A stretch of 48,226 nucleotides of DNA from Candidatus Woesearchaeota archaeon. GTDB taxonomy: Archaea > Nanobdellota > Nanobdellia > Woesearchaeales > ARS49. This document shows, in pieces, positions 8,258-16,759 of the stretch. The stretch covers positions 64,574 through 112,799 of the forward strand of contig JACQMY010000035.1 in the NCBI GenBank assembly GCA_016203305.1, read 5' to 3'. The translations under genes were made by a program, and so were the position numbers. Each line of letters starts with the position of its first letter. Position 1 is the stretch's first letter. The notes under the pieces were generated by a model. It had not been told where the DNA came from, made no database searches, and saw only the letters and a program-made list of their open reading frames with translations.

Positions 8258-9469
8258 ATGGAACCACTCCGCATTGCACTTAGAAACATCATGAAACGCA
8301 AAAAACGAGCGTCTCTAACAATGCTAGGAGTCTTCATCGGCATAGCTGCAGTGGTAGCTTTGATTTCTCTCGGCCAAGGACTCCAACAAACCATCAACGC
8401 ACAGTTTGAAAAAGTAGGCGCGGACAAAATAATGATACAAGCGAAACAAATCGGCTTCGACGACCAAAACGCCCCAGGACAACTCGGAAAACGAGAACTT
8501 AACATTATAAAAGACGTGAACGGAGTCATCAGGGTATCGGGAGTATTATTCCACGCAGGACGCGTCAACTTCAATCGCATCCAACGCACACTATACATAA
8601 TGAGCATGCCTGAAACTCCAGAAGAAGCAGCACTAACCTACACCTTCCACAACCTGGAAGTCGAAAACGGCAGACCACTCTCGCACAAAGACACAGGAAA
8701 AGCGCTTGTAGGCTACAACCTTGCTAACAAAAACTTATTCCAAAAAAACGTCGACACAGGAGACAAAATAACAATAAACGACATAACATTTGACGTCATA
8801 GGAAGACTAAAACGCACAGGCGACCCGGCAATGATGGACAACAGCATAATAATTCCAGAAGCAAACGCCAGAGAAGCCCTCAACACAACAGACGGATACG
8901 CAATGATCGCGGCCCAAACAGCAAAAGGAGAAAACCCAGAAGAAATCGCGGAAAGAATAGAAAAAACAATCAGAAGAGACAGACACCAAAAAGAAGGAAA
9001 AGAAGACTTCAACGTCCAAACAAGTACAGACCTAATAGAAAGTTTTAACGCAGTATTCAACATAATACAAGTAGTCTTTGTAGGAATAGCAGCAATAAGC
9101 CTCTTCGTAGGAGGAATAGGCATAATGAACACAATGTTCACAGCGGTCCTGGAAAGAACACGAGAAATAGGAATAATGAAAGCGATAGGAGCAAGAAACA
9201 AAGACATAATGACCATATTCATGACGGAGAGCAGCATACTAGGCCTGGCAGGAGGCATACTAGGATCCATATTTGGACTGGCAATAAGCAAAATAGCACA
9301 ATACGCAGTCAACAACATTTTTGGAGAAGGAACACTATATGCAGCAATACCACCCGGAATCATAATCGGAGTCCTACTGTTCTCAATATTCACAGGAGCA
9401 ATCAGCGGAATACTGCCAGCAAGAAGAGCAGCACTATTGAAACCGGTAGAAGCACTAAGAGACGAGTAA
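8258..9469 (+). CDS. ABC transporter permease, MacB/FtsX type (copy 2)
   Basis: 403 residues, clearly a paralogue of the preceding permease: the same N-terminal helix (RASLTMLGVFIGIAAVVALISLGQG), the same GGIGIMNTMFTAVLERTREIGIMKAIGA segment and the same ILPARRAALLKPVEALRDE end. The extracellular domains have diverged, which fits a heteromeric pair facing different partners. The plus strand is strongly A-rich here, as in the rest of the operon. Confidence 0.93.
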   Translation: MEPLRIALRNIMKRKKRASLTMLGVFIGIAAVVALISLGQGLQQTINAQFEKVGADKIMIQAKQIGFDDQNAPGQLGKRELNIIKDVNGVIRVSGVLFHAGRVNFNRIQRTLYIMSMPETPEEAALTYTFHNLEVENGRPLSHKDTGKALVGYNLANKNLFQKNVDTGDKITINDITFDVIGRLKRTGDPAMMDNSIIIPEANAREALNTTDGYAMIAAQTAKGENPEEIAERIEKTIRRDRHQKEGKEDFNVQTSTDLIESFNAVFNIIQVVFVGIAAISLFVGGIGIMNTMFTAVLERTREIGIMKAIGARNKDIMTIFMTESSILGLAGGILGSIFGLAISKIAQYAVNNIFGEGTLYAAIPPGIIIGVLLFSIFTGAISGILPARRAALLKPVEALRDE

Positions 9470-9472
9470 GTC

Positions 9473-9479
9473 TTTTAAA
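9473..9479 (+). promoter_or_regulatory. TATA box of the FecR-domain gene
   Basis: TTTTAAA is centred 26 bp upstream of the ATG at 9502, so this gene can be transcribed separately as a leaderless mRNA, although it follows the ABC operon closely. Confidence 0.5.
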
Positions 9480-9501
9480 CCCTGTTCTGGAAAACAAGCA
9501 T

Positions 9502-10551
9502 ATGAACAAACTCATCGCAGCACTCGTCATCTTACTGGTGGCATGCACTCAGGCACAGGAGACAAAAGTTCGAGAAACATACTCTGCAACAATCACACTG
9601 ATAACAAAAGGCGTGACTGTAAATGGACTCACTGCAACACTCGGACAAGGACTCAGGGCAGGCGACATAGTAAAAACAGTAGAAAAAGCAGAAACGGCCA
9701 TAGAGTTCTTTGACGGCGGAATACTAAGAATGCGAGAAAACACAGAAATCACAATACAAGAACTAAATGAAGAGAGCAAAAAGATAAGCATCAGACAAGC
9801 AATGGGAGAAACGTGGACAAGACTCCTCAAAATCGCAGGAGTCACCCAATACGACATCGAAACACCAAACGCAGTAGCGAGCGTCAGAGGCACTGGATTC
9901 AAAGTAGAAGTCACTGGTGAAAAAACCGAAGTCAGCGTTGCAGACGGAACAGTACACGTAGCACGAATAGTTGACGAACAAGTAGTTGCCACCGTTGACG
10001 TAAGCGAAGACCAAGAAGCAGTCGTCGAACAGCAAGAAGGCATTGCCGCAGCAGACCTATCAATAAACGTCCACACCGCAGAAGAAGATCCGTGGATAGA
10101 AGAAAACCTGCAAGAAGACGAACAATACATAGAAGAAGTCCAAGAAGAATACATCCAAGAACACCCAGAAATACTAGACGAGTTAAAAGAAAAAGGAATT
10201 GACGAACAACACATCGACGAAGCAATTGAGGACGTTATCAATGGAGAAATCCCTGAAGAAAAACTCGTTCAACACGCAGAATCGTTAGAAAAAGAACCTG
10301 CAGAAATTAAAGAAGAAACCCCTATTCATGAAACAGTAGAACAAATAGATGAAACAATTACCGACCAATCAATAACAGACGTTACGCATGAAATAGTCGC
10401 ACCTGACGAACCAGAAACGCACACTGGTGAAGAACCGCAAACTGAAACGACGCCAGAAGAGCCCCAACCTGCAAATAATATTGAAGAAACTGAAACATCA
10501 CCAGAAACAAAAGAACAGCCAACAGCACCTGCAGACTCAATTAGTGGCTAA
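9502..10551 (+). CDS. FecR-domain lipoprotein with long acidic tail
   Basis: 349 residues. N-terminal lipobox-like signal ending LLVAC (Cys15), a FecR-type beta domain at about residues 25-150 (ATLGQGLRAGDIVKTVEKAETAIEFFDGGILRMRENTEITI, then NAVASVRGTGFKVEV), and a 190-residue tail very rich in Glu, Gln, Thr and Pro. FecR domains occur in sigma-factor signalling and in secreted scaffold proteins. No sigma system exists in archaea, so a structural or sensory role on the cell surface is more likely. The stop overlaps the convergent nuclease gene by 11 bp. Confidence 0.82.
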   Translation: MNKLIAALVILLVACTQAQETKVRETYSATITLITKGVTVNGLTATLGQGLRAGDIVKTVEKAETAIEFFDGGILRMRENTEITIQELNEESKKISIRQAMGETWTRLLKIAGVTQYDIETPNAVASVRGTGFKVEVTGEKTEVSVADGTVHVARIVDEQVVATVDVSEDQEAVVEQQEGIAAADLSINVHTAEEDPWIEENLQEDEQYIEEVQEEYIQEHPEILDELKEKGIDEQHIDEAIEDVINGEIPEEKLVQHAESLEKEPAEIKEETPIHETVEQIDETITDQSITDVTHEIVAPDEPETHTGEEPQTETTPEEPQPANNIEETETSPETKEQPTAPADSISG

Positions 10552-11653
10552 CCAAATTCTTATATGCAGGACAACCACGCTCTCTGAAAGGACACTTATA
10601 ACGATCACACACCTCCTTTGACTCGGGAGGACGCGCGCGCTCAGGACTCAAACGAACATCAACCCAACGTTGCAACAAATATTTCGTCAAACCACGCGCA
10701 GCATCATCATACCTGACAGCACTAATCGCCTTGCCGTTCTTCAAAGCAGCGCGCGAAAAACCAGCCATGTCTTTTGCAATTGCAAAATCAAACTCTAAAC
10801 GATCAAAAGGCTTTTGCGCGTCGGTCAGCGTAAGAATGACCGGACGCTCAACGTACGCCTCGCCCATGCCACCATAAAACAAGTCCTGCGCAAGCGCAGC
10901 AAGAACCATCCGCTCAGACATGCCAAAAATGCCATTCTTCGCCTCAGCAATCACAATCGGAGACTTCAATCCAGAACCAATAACCCTGTCAGGATGCCCA
11001 GACATGAACACCTGCCGCTTATCGTTCGTAAACAACACCCCTTCAAATTGCGACTCCTGCACTAAAACCAAATCAGCCTCATGCAGCAAGCCACGCTTAA
11101 CATAATGCACCAACCTGCCCTCGCGCTCATACTGCTGTGCTACCGCACGCTCTGCACTTTCAAGCGCTTTATGAGCATCAGTACCGCGACGCATAGAGTC
11201 TGTACGCCAATCGGCCAACTGAAAATATCTCAGCTTATCCTCAACAGTATGATACAAGTGCTTAAGCTCGCAAATCCCGAAAAAATTCATGGCATCAGAC
11301 GCGCGTAAACGCAAATCACGCAACACCCTTCGCCAGTCATCCGGCCAACCTTGAGGAATCATCGGCACGCCAGAAACAACAGGACGCGGCTCTGGAAGAA
11401 ACATCGGCTGCCACTGAGACATGTAAGCAGCCCAATACCTATTCAATAAAACAGCAAAAGGATTCTGAAACTGCAAAGGAACGGTCTGAGCAATAGCAAG
11501 CGTGCGCTCACGAGAAGGAGGCTCAATACCCCACTTAGCCACACGAGCCTCAAGCTCTGCACGCGAGTCACGTTTTCTTTTTGCTTGTTTCTTCGCACGC
11601 CGTTCACGCTCTTCAGCAGAACGCTTCAAATAGTCATCCATCCAATTAGACAT
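10541..11653 (-). CDS. Cas4/RecB-like PD-(D/E)XK nuclease with Fe-S cluster cysteines
   Basis: 370 residues from the ATG at 11653. An upstream in-frame start would lie inside EF-2 and reads as out-of-frame sequence. After a basic coiled N-terminus comes the nuclease core: an N-terminal Cys (FFGICELKHLYH), a G-x-x-x-H helix (RRGTDAHKALE), the Asp of SGHPDRVI, the E-x-K of VIAEAKNG, and a C-terminal cluster CDRYKCPFRERGC. One plus three cysteines match the 4Fe-4S arrangement of Cas4 and AddB. No cas gene or CRISPR array is nearby, so a DNA-repair exonuclease role is more likely. It is 11 bp downstream of EF-2. Confidence 0.75.
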   Translation of the reverse strand: MSNWMDDYLKRSAEERERRAKKQAKRKRDSRAELEARVAKWGIEPPSRERTLAIAQTVPLQFQNPFAVLLNRYWAAYMSQWQPMFLPEPRPVVSGVPMIPQGWPDDWRRVLRDLRLRASDAMNFFGICELKHLYHTVEDKLRYFQLADWRTDSMRRGTDAHKALESAERAVAQQYEREGRLVHYVKRGLLHEADLVLVQESQFEGVLFTNDKRQVFMSGHPDRVIGSGLKSPIVIAEAKNGIFGMSERMVLAALAQDLFYGGMGEAYVERPVILTLTDAQKPFDRLEFDFAIAKDMAGFSRAALKNGKAISAVRYDDAARGLTKYLLQRWVDVRLSPERARPPESKEVCDRYKCPFRERGCPAYKNLVSH

Positions 11654-11663
11654 AAGAAAAAAA

Positions 11664-13865
11664 TTATCCGCCAGCACCAAGCATGGCAGCAGTAAGACCC
11701 TTCCTCTGAACGATCTGCTGAATGATTCTCGGCTGCAGTTCAGCTGGAAGCTTCTCAAAAGTCTGATCCGCAAGAGACGAAATGCCCCTGCCTGCAGTAG
11801 CTGAACGCAAATCACTGCTCCAACCCAACATCTCACCAACAGGAAGCTTGGCTTTCACAACAGACATGTTGCCTTCCTGAGTAAGCTCCAACACTTGGCC
11901 ACGCTTGTTCATCACAAGCTTAGTCATATCACCAGTATACTCAACAGGACCTTCAATCAAATGCACCTGCACTGGCTCGTACATAACCGGACCGGCACCC
12001 ATCATGGCAACCCTAATACCCTCACGAACACACGGGTACATCTGCGCAGGACCACGGTGAATCGCGTCCTCGTGCAACTTAGCATCCATCAAAGTTACTT
12101 TAACACCAACACAAGGCTCGCGCGCCAACGGACCCTCATTCATGACCTGCTCAAAGCCCTCAAGGATGAGCTCGATAGCCTCGTTCAACTGCACAATACC
12201 CCTAGTAGCATCCAAAAGCATGTTGCCATTGTAAATATGCTTCACGCTCAAAGCAGTATCGTTATCCCAGCCAACACCAACAAGCTTGTCACGCATTGCC
12301 AAGTCCTTCTTCTTCAAACGACCCTCAGGAAGATCACCATTCTTAATCAGGGCAGCAACTTCAGGCTCAAGAGGCTCAACAACAAAGTACAACTTATTAT
12401 GCTTGTTCGGAGACTTGCCCTCACCTTCAACAGACTTCTTGGCAACAGTCTCACGATAAACAACAATAGGAGGAGACGTCTTAATCTGCACGCCCTTCTC
12501 AGTAATAATACGATTCTCGATAATCTCCAAGTGCAACTCGCCCATGCCATGCAGCAAGTTCTCACCAGTCTCCTGATTGATCTCAATCTTAACAGAGGGG
12601 TCCTCCTTTGCAACCTTTTTCAAAACCTCGACCAGTTTCGGCAAGTCCTGCGGCTTCATCGGCGAAATTGCCTTACTGATAACCGGCTCAAAAATGTGCT
12701 TAAGCTCCTCAAAAGGCTGCTCAGGCTGAATAGTCAGCGTGTCCCCGGCATTCCCTGAGATACCCGCAATAGCAAGCACGTTCCCTGCAGGAACCTCTTC
12801 CATGATTTCCGTCTTGATACCCTGATACATGAAGACTGTCGAAACACGCTGGTTCTGCTTTGCATTATTCAAATACACCATCATACCGTCACGAATGGTA
12901 CCACTATACAACCTGCCTGCGCTAATCTCACGACCGCTCTTGGGCTCGATGAGAATACGTGTGATAACGAATGCCACCTGACCATTTCGGTCACAAGTCA
13001 GCAGCGACTTTCCAAACGTTGAATCAAGATCGCCACGCCAAATCTTTGGAATACGATACTTCTGCGCATCAACAGGATTCGGCAAGTGCTTGATAACCAT
13101 GTCCAAAATGACTTCATGCAGCGGACACTTCTTACTGATAAACTCCTCCCTCTCCTTCGCCTCAAGCTCGTAAATCTTCAAAATGTCCTTGAAATTCACA
13201 CCCTTCTTCTGCATGAACGGCAAACTAAGCGCCCAGTTGTCACGCGCGCTACCGAACGCAACACTACCGTCTTGGATATTCACTTTCCACTTCTGCTTGA
13301 ACTCAGTCTCAGCGAGGTGTTCAAGATGCTGGTTGAACTGCGCGATAATCTCAATAAAACGCTTCTGCATCTGCTCAGGAGTATACTGCATCTCCTTGAT
13401 AAGACGATCAACCTTGTTGATGAACAAAACAGGCTTCACCCGCTCACGCAATGCCTGCTTCATGACCGCCTCTGTCTGCGGCATAATGCCTTCTGAAGCG
13501 CACACGAGAACAACAGTACCATCAATAGCACGCATCGCTCTTGTAACATTGCCGCCAAAATCAACGTGACCCGGCGTGTCAATAAGATTGATAAGATACT
13601 CTTCACCCTGGAAATCGTGAACCATCGAGACGTTTGCCGAATCAACCGTCATGAGACGCTCTTGCTCATCAGCATGCTGCCACGTCGCCATACCCTTATC
13701 AAGCTCACCCGCTGCCGCCTCTGACATAAAGCCAGCAGCAGCAAGCAAATTATCAGTAAACGCTGTTTTCCCGTGATGAATGTGCGCGCTTGTTGCAATG
13801 TTACGGATAGCTGTCTGCTTTTGCGACAAACGCTTCATTCGTGCTACTCTGTCTTCAGCTGCCAT
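11664..13865 (-). CDS. fusA: Translation elongation factor 2 (aEF-2)
   Basis: 733 residues. Translocase GTPase with G1 AHIHHGKT (27-34), DTPGH (96-100), NKVD (150-153) and SAT-like elements, domain II/III text, and domain IV with DAIHRGPAQ, in which His603 aligns with the diphthamide histidine. The G1 motif is unusual: translational GTPases normally read AHIDHGKTT, and here Asp is His and the Thr after GKT is Ala. The C-terminus ends SSLADQTFEKLPAELQPRIIQQIVQRKG, as in archaeal EF-2. It lies 15 bp after NDP kinase in the direction of transcription. Confidence 0.96.
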   Translation of the reverse strand: MAAEDRVARMKRLSQKQTAIRNIATSAHIHHGKTAFTDNLLAAAGFMSEAAAGELDKGMATWQHADEQERLMTVDSANVSMVHDFQGEEYLINLIDTPGHVDFGGNVTRAMRAIDGTVVLVCASEGIMPQTEAVMKQALRERVKPVLFINKVDRLIKEMQYTPEQMQKRFIEIIAQFNQHLEHLAETEFKQKWKVNIQDGSVAFGSARDNWALSLPFMQKKGVNFKDILKIYELEAKEREEFISKKCPLHEVILDMVIKHLPNPVDAQKYRIPKIWRGDLDSTFGKSLLTCDRNGQVAFVITRILIEPKSGREISAGRLYSGTIRDGMMVYLNNAKQNQRVSTVFMYQGIKTEIMEEVPAGNVLAIAGISGNAGDTLTIQPEQPFEELKHIFEPVISKAISPMKPQDLPKLVEVLKKVAKEDPSVKIEINQETGENLLHGMGELHLEIIENRIITEKGVQIKTSPPIVVYRETVAKKSVEGEGKSPNKHNKLYFVVEPLEPEVAALIKNGDLPEGRLKKKDLAMRDKLVGVGWDNDTALSVKHIYNGNMLLDATRGIVQLNEAIELILEGFEQVMNEGPLAREPCVGVKVTLMDAKLHEDAIHRGPAQMYPCVREGIRVAMMGAGPVMYEPVQVHLIEGPVEYTGDMTKLVMNKRGQVLELTQEGNMSVVKAKLPVGEMLGWSSDLRSATAGRGISSLADQTFEKLPAELQPRIIQQIVQRKGLTAAMLGAGG

Positions 13866-13880
13866 TTGTGTAAACCCCTC

Positions 13881-14453
13881 TTACGTTTTTCTATACAACA
13901 ACGCCTCATCCACCCGCTGGTAAGGATGAATCTCATCAGGCTTGAACCAAACTCCAATCTCTCTTTTTGCAGACTCCTGAGAATCTGAAGCATGAATCAA
14001 ATTCTGGATCGGACGGCCAGAAGTATCAGCCAAGCCATAACTGTCAAACGCAAAATCGCCCCTAATAGTTCCAGGAGCAGCCTTGTTAGGAGCAGTATCA
14101 CCAACAATAACGCGAACCTTACCTATCACGTCATGACCCTCAAGAACCAAAGCAACAATCGGAGACATGCTAATAAAATCCATCAATTGCTGACGGATAC
14201 GCTTGCCAATCGACATCGCATCCTCCTTGACAGCAATTCCCTTTGCCTCGTACGACTTCTTAGTCTTCTCACCAACACTCTTTAACCAAGACTCATCATC
14301 GGCATAATGCTTGCCCGCAGTCTCCTTAGAAGCGTAGCACAACTTCATGCCAACAACCTTGAAACCAGTACGCTCAAAACGCTGAATTATCTCGCCAACA
14401 AGCGCACGCTGCACTGCATCAGGCTTCAACAAAACAAGCGTCCGATCAATCAT
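13881..14453 (-). CDS. ndk: Nucleoside diphosphate kinase with internal insertion
   Basis: 190 residues. Transfers the gamma-phosphate between NTPs and NDPs through a phosphohistidine. The fold signatures are clear: TLVLLKPDAVQRALVGEII at the start, and active His154 in NLIHASDS. Bacterial-size NDKs are ~140-150 residues. The extra ~35 residues form a charged insertion at about 58-90 (EKTKKSYEAKGIAVKEDAMSIG), also known in some archaeal NDKs. The start overlaps the L24e stop as ATGA, so translation is coupled. Confidence 0.95.
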   Translation of the reverse strand: MIDRTLVLLKPDAVQRALVGEIIQRFERTGFKVVGMKLCYASKETAGKHYADDESWLKSVGEKTKKSYEAKGIAVKEDAMSIGKRIRQQLMDFISMSPIVALVLEGHDVIGKVRVIVGDTAPNKAAPGTIRGDFAFDSYGLADTSGRPIQNLIHASDSQESAKREIGVWFKPDEIHPYQRVDEALLYRKT

Positions 14454-14761
14454 TTCTTCTCCTTAGCACTAGTTTGTGGTTTGTTGTTTGTAGTTTGTAG
14501 CTTTTCGGCAGGCTTTTCCAGCCTAGCTGGCTGTTGGCTCTTAGCAATTGACTCCTTGCTCTTGGCTGTTGGCTGTTGGCCATTGGCAGTCCCCTTCTCA
14601 AAACCCTTAGTCCAACGAGTGTAACGCGGAACCCTACTCAGCTTAAGCAAGTTCTTCTCACACTTCATCGAACAAAAATACAAAATAGTGCCATCAGTTT
14701 TCACGTACATTGTCCCGGTTGCGGGCTCAAGCGTGTGCTTGCAAAAAGAACAACGCGCCAT
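14450..14761 (-). CDS. rpl24e: Ribosomal protein L24e with repeat-encoded tail
   Basis: 103 residues. The first ~57 carry the L24e zinc ribbon: CSFCKHTLEP, then FCSMKCEKN (four cysteines), and a VPRYTRWTKGF end. The remaining ~45 residues are low-complexity (Gln/Thr/Lys/Ala) and are encoded by antisense heptamer units, at 14528-14590 and 14470-14504, which give seven-residue periods such as LQTTNNK. L24e is normally ~60 residues, so the tail looks like an acquired extension. Its start and the S28e stop share one base. Confidence 0.92.
   Translation of the reverse strand: MARCSFCKHTLEPATGTMYVKTDGTILYFCSMKCEKNLLKLSRVPRYTRWTKGFEKGTANGQQPTAKSKESIAKSQQPARLEKPAEKLQTTNNKPQTSAKEKK
14470..14590 (+). 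repeat. Heptamer arrays inside the L24e gene
   Basis: Five TAGTTTG-type units (14470-14504) and nine uninterrupted TGGCTGT-type units (14528-14590) run on the plus strand, antisense to the gene. In that direction the units contain no frequent stop codons, so they can be translated. Confidence 0.85.
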
Positions 14762-15069
14762 CAGCTACCACTACTCCGGCCACCAGAACTACTCAAAGGC
14801 CTCGCCTCGATCTCAGTCTCACGCATCATCAAAATATCATCCTTCTGAACCGGGCCCTTAACGTTACGCCTCATAACCTTATCCTTATCACGACCGTCCA
14901 AAATCCGGCAACGAACCTGAATAGCCTCGCCACGCATGCCAGTCCTGCCAATAATCTCCTCAACACGAGCAGGAACAGCCAAAGTAAAACGAACAGCACC
15001 AGACTCCTGCTTCTGCTGCTTCTCCTGTGGAGCACCCATGTCGGTAACTTTCTTTTTTGGATCTCCCAT
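14761..15069 (-). CDS. rps28e: Ribosomal protein S28e with N-terminal extension
   Basis: 102 residues. The S28e OB-fold core spans about 25-92 ([29 protein letters not shown] and [23 protein letters not shown]). Typical archaeal S28e is ~70 residues. The extra 20-odd N-terminal residues are Lys/Gln-rich, and a short Ser/Gly tail is added at the C-terminus. It lies 4 bp after L7Ae in the conserved archaeal order L7Ae-S28e-L24e-NDK. Confidence 0.95.
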   Translation of the reverse strand: MGDPKKKVTDMGAPQEKQQKQESGAVRFTLAVPARVEEIIGRTGMRGEAIQVRCRILDGRDKDKVMRRNVKGPVQKDDILMMRETEIEARPLSSSGGRSSGS

Positions 15070-15073
15070 AGTC

Positions 15074-15394
15074 TCAACCCTTCAAATCAGCAATCAACTT
15101 CTTGGCATCGCCCTCTGCAATAACAGCAACAGCGCTCGTAGGAATACCAATACCTGCGGCAGCACCAAGCTCTTCCTTGCTGTTAACCTGCACGCAAGGC
15201 ACACCCTTTTCCTTTGCCAACATAGGCAAATGAATCGTCAACTCAGCAGGCTGAACGTCCTTCGCGAACGCAACCAACTTAGCAGTACCACGCTCAAGAG
15301 CCTTGGTAACCTCATTGATACCCTTCTTTACCTTGCCTGTATTCTTCGCAATCTCAATCGCTTCCAAAGCACGTTGTGCTACATCATCTGCCAT
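15074..15394 (-). CDS. rpl7ae: Ribosomal protein L7Ae
   Basis: 106 residues. Binds kink-turns in 23S rRNA, box C/D and H/ACA guide RNAs, and RNase P RNA. The core signature is present: [33 protein letters not shown], then [25 protein letters not shown]. An in-frame TTG 12 bases upstream is rejected as the start because GGAGG lies between it and the ATG at 15394 with correct spacing. First gene of the ribosomal/EF-2 operon. Confidence 0.96.
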   Translation of the reverse strand: MADDVAQRALEAIEIAKNTGKVKKGINEVTKALERGTAKLVAFAKDVQPAELTIHLPMLAKEKGVPCVQVNSKEELGAAAGIGIPTSAVAVIAEGDAKKLIADLKG

Positions 15395-15503
15395 TTGATC
15401 CTCCAAGGAGAAGTACTCCCCTCATTCAGCCTTTAATTGGCGTCATCAATCACTGGTTAACACAAAAAGTAAAGAGGGGGTTTATAAAGGTATCGGCAAC
15501 GGG

Positions 15504-15591
15504 AGGATGAAGGACGAAGGTGGAAGGATGAAGGATGTAGATTGGCCATTAGTGGGCAGTGAGTAGTTTGTGGTTGGTAGTGTGCAGTACG
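15504..15591 (+). repeat. Heptamer array between divergent genes
   Basis: Five AGGNNNN units, a 4-base slip (15539-15542), then TGGCCAT, TAGTGGG, CAGTGAG, TAGTTTG, TGGTTGG, TAGTGTG and CAGTACG in phase. It occupies most of the gap between the L7Ae operon and the radical SAM gene. Confidence 0.82.
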
Positions 15592-15631
15592 AAACAAAAG
15601 ATTCTAAAAGGATGCTCTTTAAATTGAGCGC

Positions 15632-16759
15632 ATGATCTGCAAGCAAACACCATTCCATTCATGGTGCACAGGAAAACTCGCAAAAGGATGCCAGGAATGC
15701 GTGCACGGAAGAAAACTCGTTCTCTTCATAACAGGCCTCTGCGCCCAACGATGCTTTTACTGCCCAGTCAGCGAGCACAAATTCGGAAAAGACATCGCAT
15801 ATGCAAACGAGTGGAAAATAGAAGACCCAAAAAATCCAAAAGAACTATTCGCAGAAATACAACTCACAGACGCCAAAGGCGTAGGAATTACAGGAGGAGA
15901 TCCTTTGGTCCACATAGACAGAACCTGCACGTACATCCGCATGCTCAAAGAAAAATACGATAAAAACTTTCACACACACCTATACACCCCACTCAAGCTA
16001 GTTACACGCGAACGCCTGCAAAAACTTTATGATGCAGGACTTGACGAAATACGTTTACATCCAAATCTCGATGACGAAACCCTCTGGCCAAGACTCACGC
16101 TTGCACGGGAATTCAACTGGCAAACAGGAATCGAGATACCCGCAATTCCCGGATACGAGGAAAAAACCAAAAAACTTATCGACTTCATAGCAGGCAAAGT
16201 TGACTTCCTAAACCTCAACGAACTAGAACGCTCTGACACCGCAGCACACCACTACCAGCTGGATGCCAGAGGATACAAACAAAAAACCAGCACTAGTTAC
16301 GGCGTGAAAGGAAGTCAAGAACTCGCATTGAGACTTTTACAATACGCACGCGCAAAAGGAATAAGAGCACACTACTGCACGGCGAAACTCAAAGACTCGG
16401 TACAGATGAAACAACGCCTCATACGCCGCTCGCAAAATGCCGCCTTGCCATTTGACATCAAAACAGACGAGGGCCTTCTAATCAGAGGATGCGTTTACCT
16501 CCCAGAACTAGCACCAGGCTTCAGCTACAAGGAAAGAATCAGAAATGCAGACCATGAACGCACAATAACACAACTCGAACAGAAAAAGAAGATATTTGCC
16601 CCTGACTGTGTAATAGATACAACAAAACTCCGACTAATACTTCCACCAATGTACGTCAAAAAGAATGCAAAACAAATCCGCAAACAAGGACTTATCCCCG
16701 CAATCGTAGAAGAATACCCGACAGCAGACGCAATAGAAGCAAACATCGACTTCTTATGA
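15632..16759 (+). CDS. Radical SAM protein (COG2108-like)
   Basis: 375 residues. The radical SAM cluster motif is CAQRCFYC (Cys37, 41, 44), preceded by extra cysteines at 12, 20 and 23 (GCQECVHG), typical of the COG2108 group related to pyruvate-formate-lyase-activating enzymes. GITGGDPL follows, the SAM-binding Gly/Glu strand equivalent. The substrate is unknown. A TATA-like ATTCTAAAAG about 25 bp upstream fits a leaderless start. The stop overlaps the convergent Yip1-like gene by 6 bp. Confidence 0.85.
   Translation: MICKQTPFHSWCTGKLAKGCQECVHGRKLVLFITGLCAQRCFYCPVSEHKFGKDIAYANEWKIEDPKNPKELFAEIQLTDAKGVGITGGDPLVHIDRTCTYIRMLKEKYDKNFHTHLYTPLKLVTRERLQKLYDAGLDEIRLHPNLDDETLWPRLTLAREFNWQTGIEIPAIPGYEEKTKKLIDFIAGKVDFLNLNELERSDTAAHHYQLDARGYKQKTSTSYGVKGSQELALRLLQYARAKGIRAHYCTAKLKDSVQMKQRLIRRSQNAALPFDIKTDEGLLIRGCVYLPELAPGFSYKERIRNADHERTITQLEQKKKIFAPDCVIDTTKLRLILPPMYVKKNAKQIRKQGLIPAIVEEYPTADAIEANIDFL

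Noticed and set aside
11654-11839. Upstream extension of the Cas4-like gene into EF-2
   Set aside because: The extension reads as Arg/Leu-rich out-of-frame EF-2 sequence; ATG 11653 lies just past the EF-2 stop.
15395-15406. Upstream in-frame TTG start for L7Ae
   Set aside because: GGAGG for the ATG at 15394 lies between the two, so initiation at the TTG is not supported.
15430-15631. tRNA or other stable RNA in the larger intergenic gaps
   Set aside because: No cloverleaf with acceptor stem and T-loop signature was found in this or the other gaps; they hold promoters, heptamers and stems.
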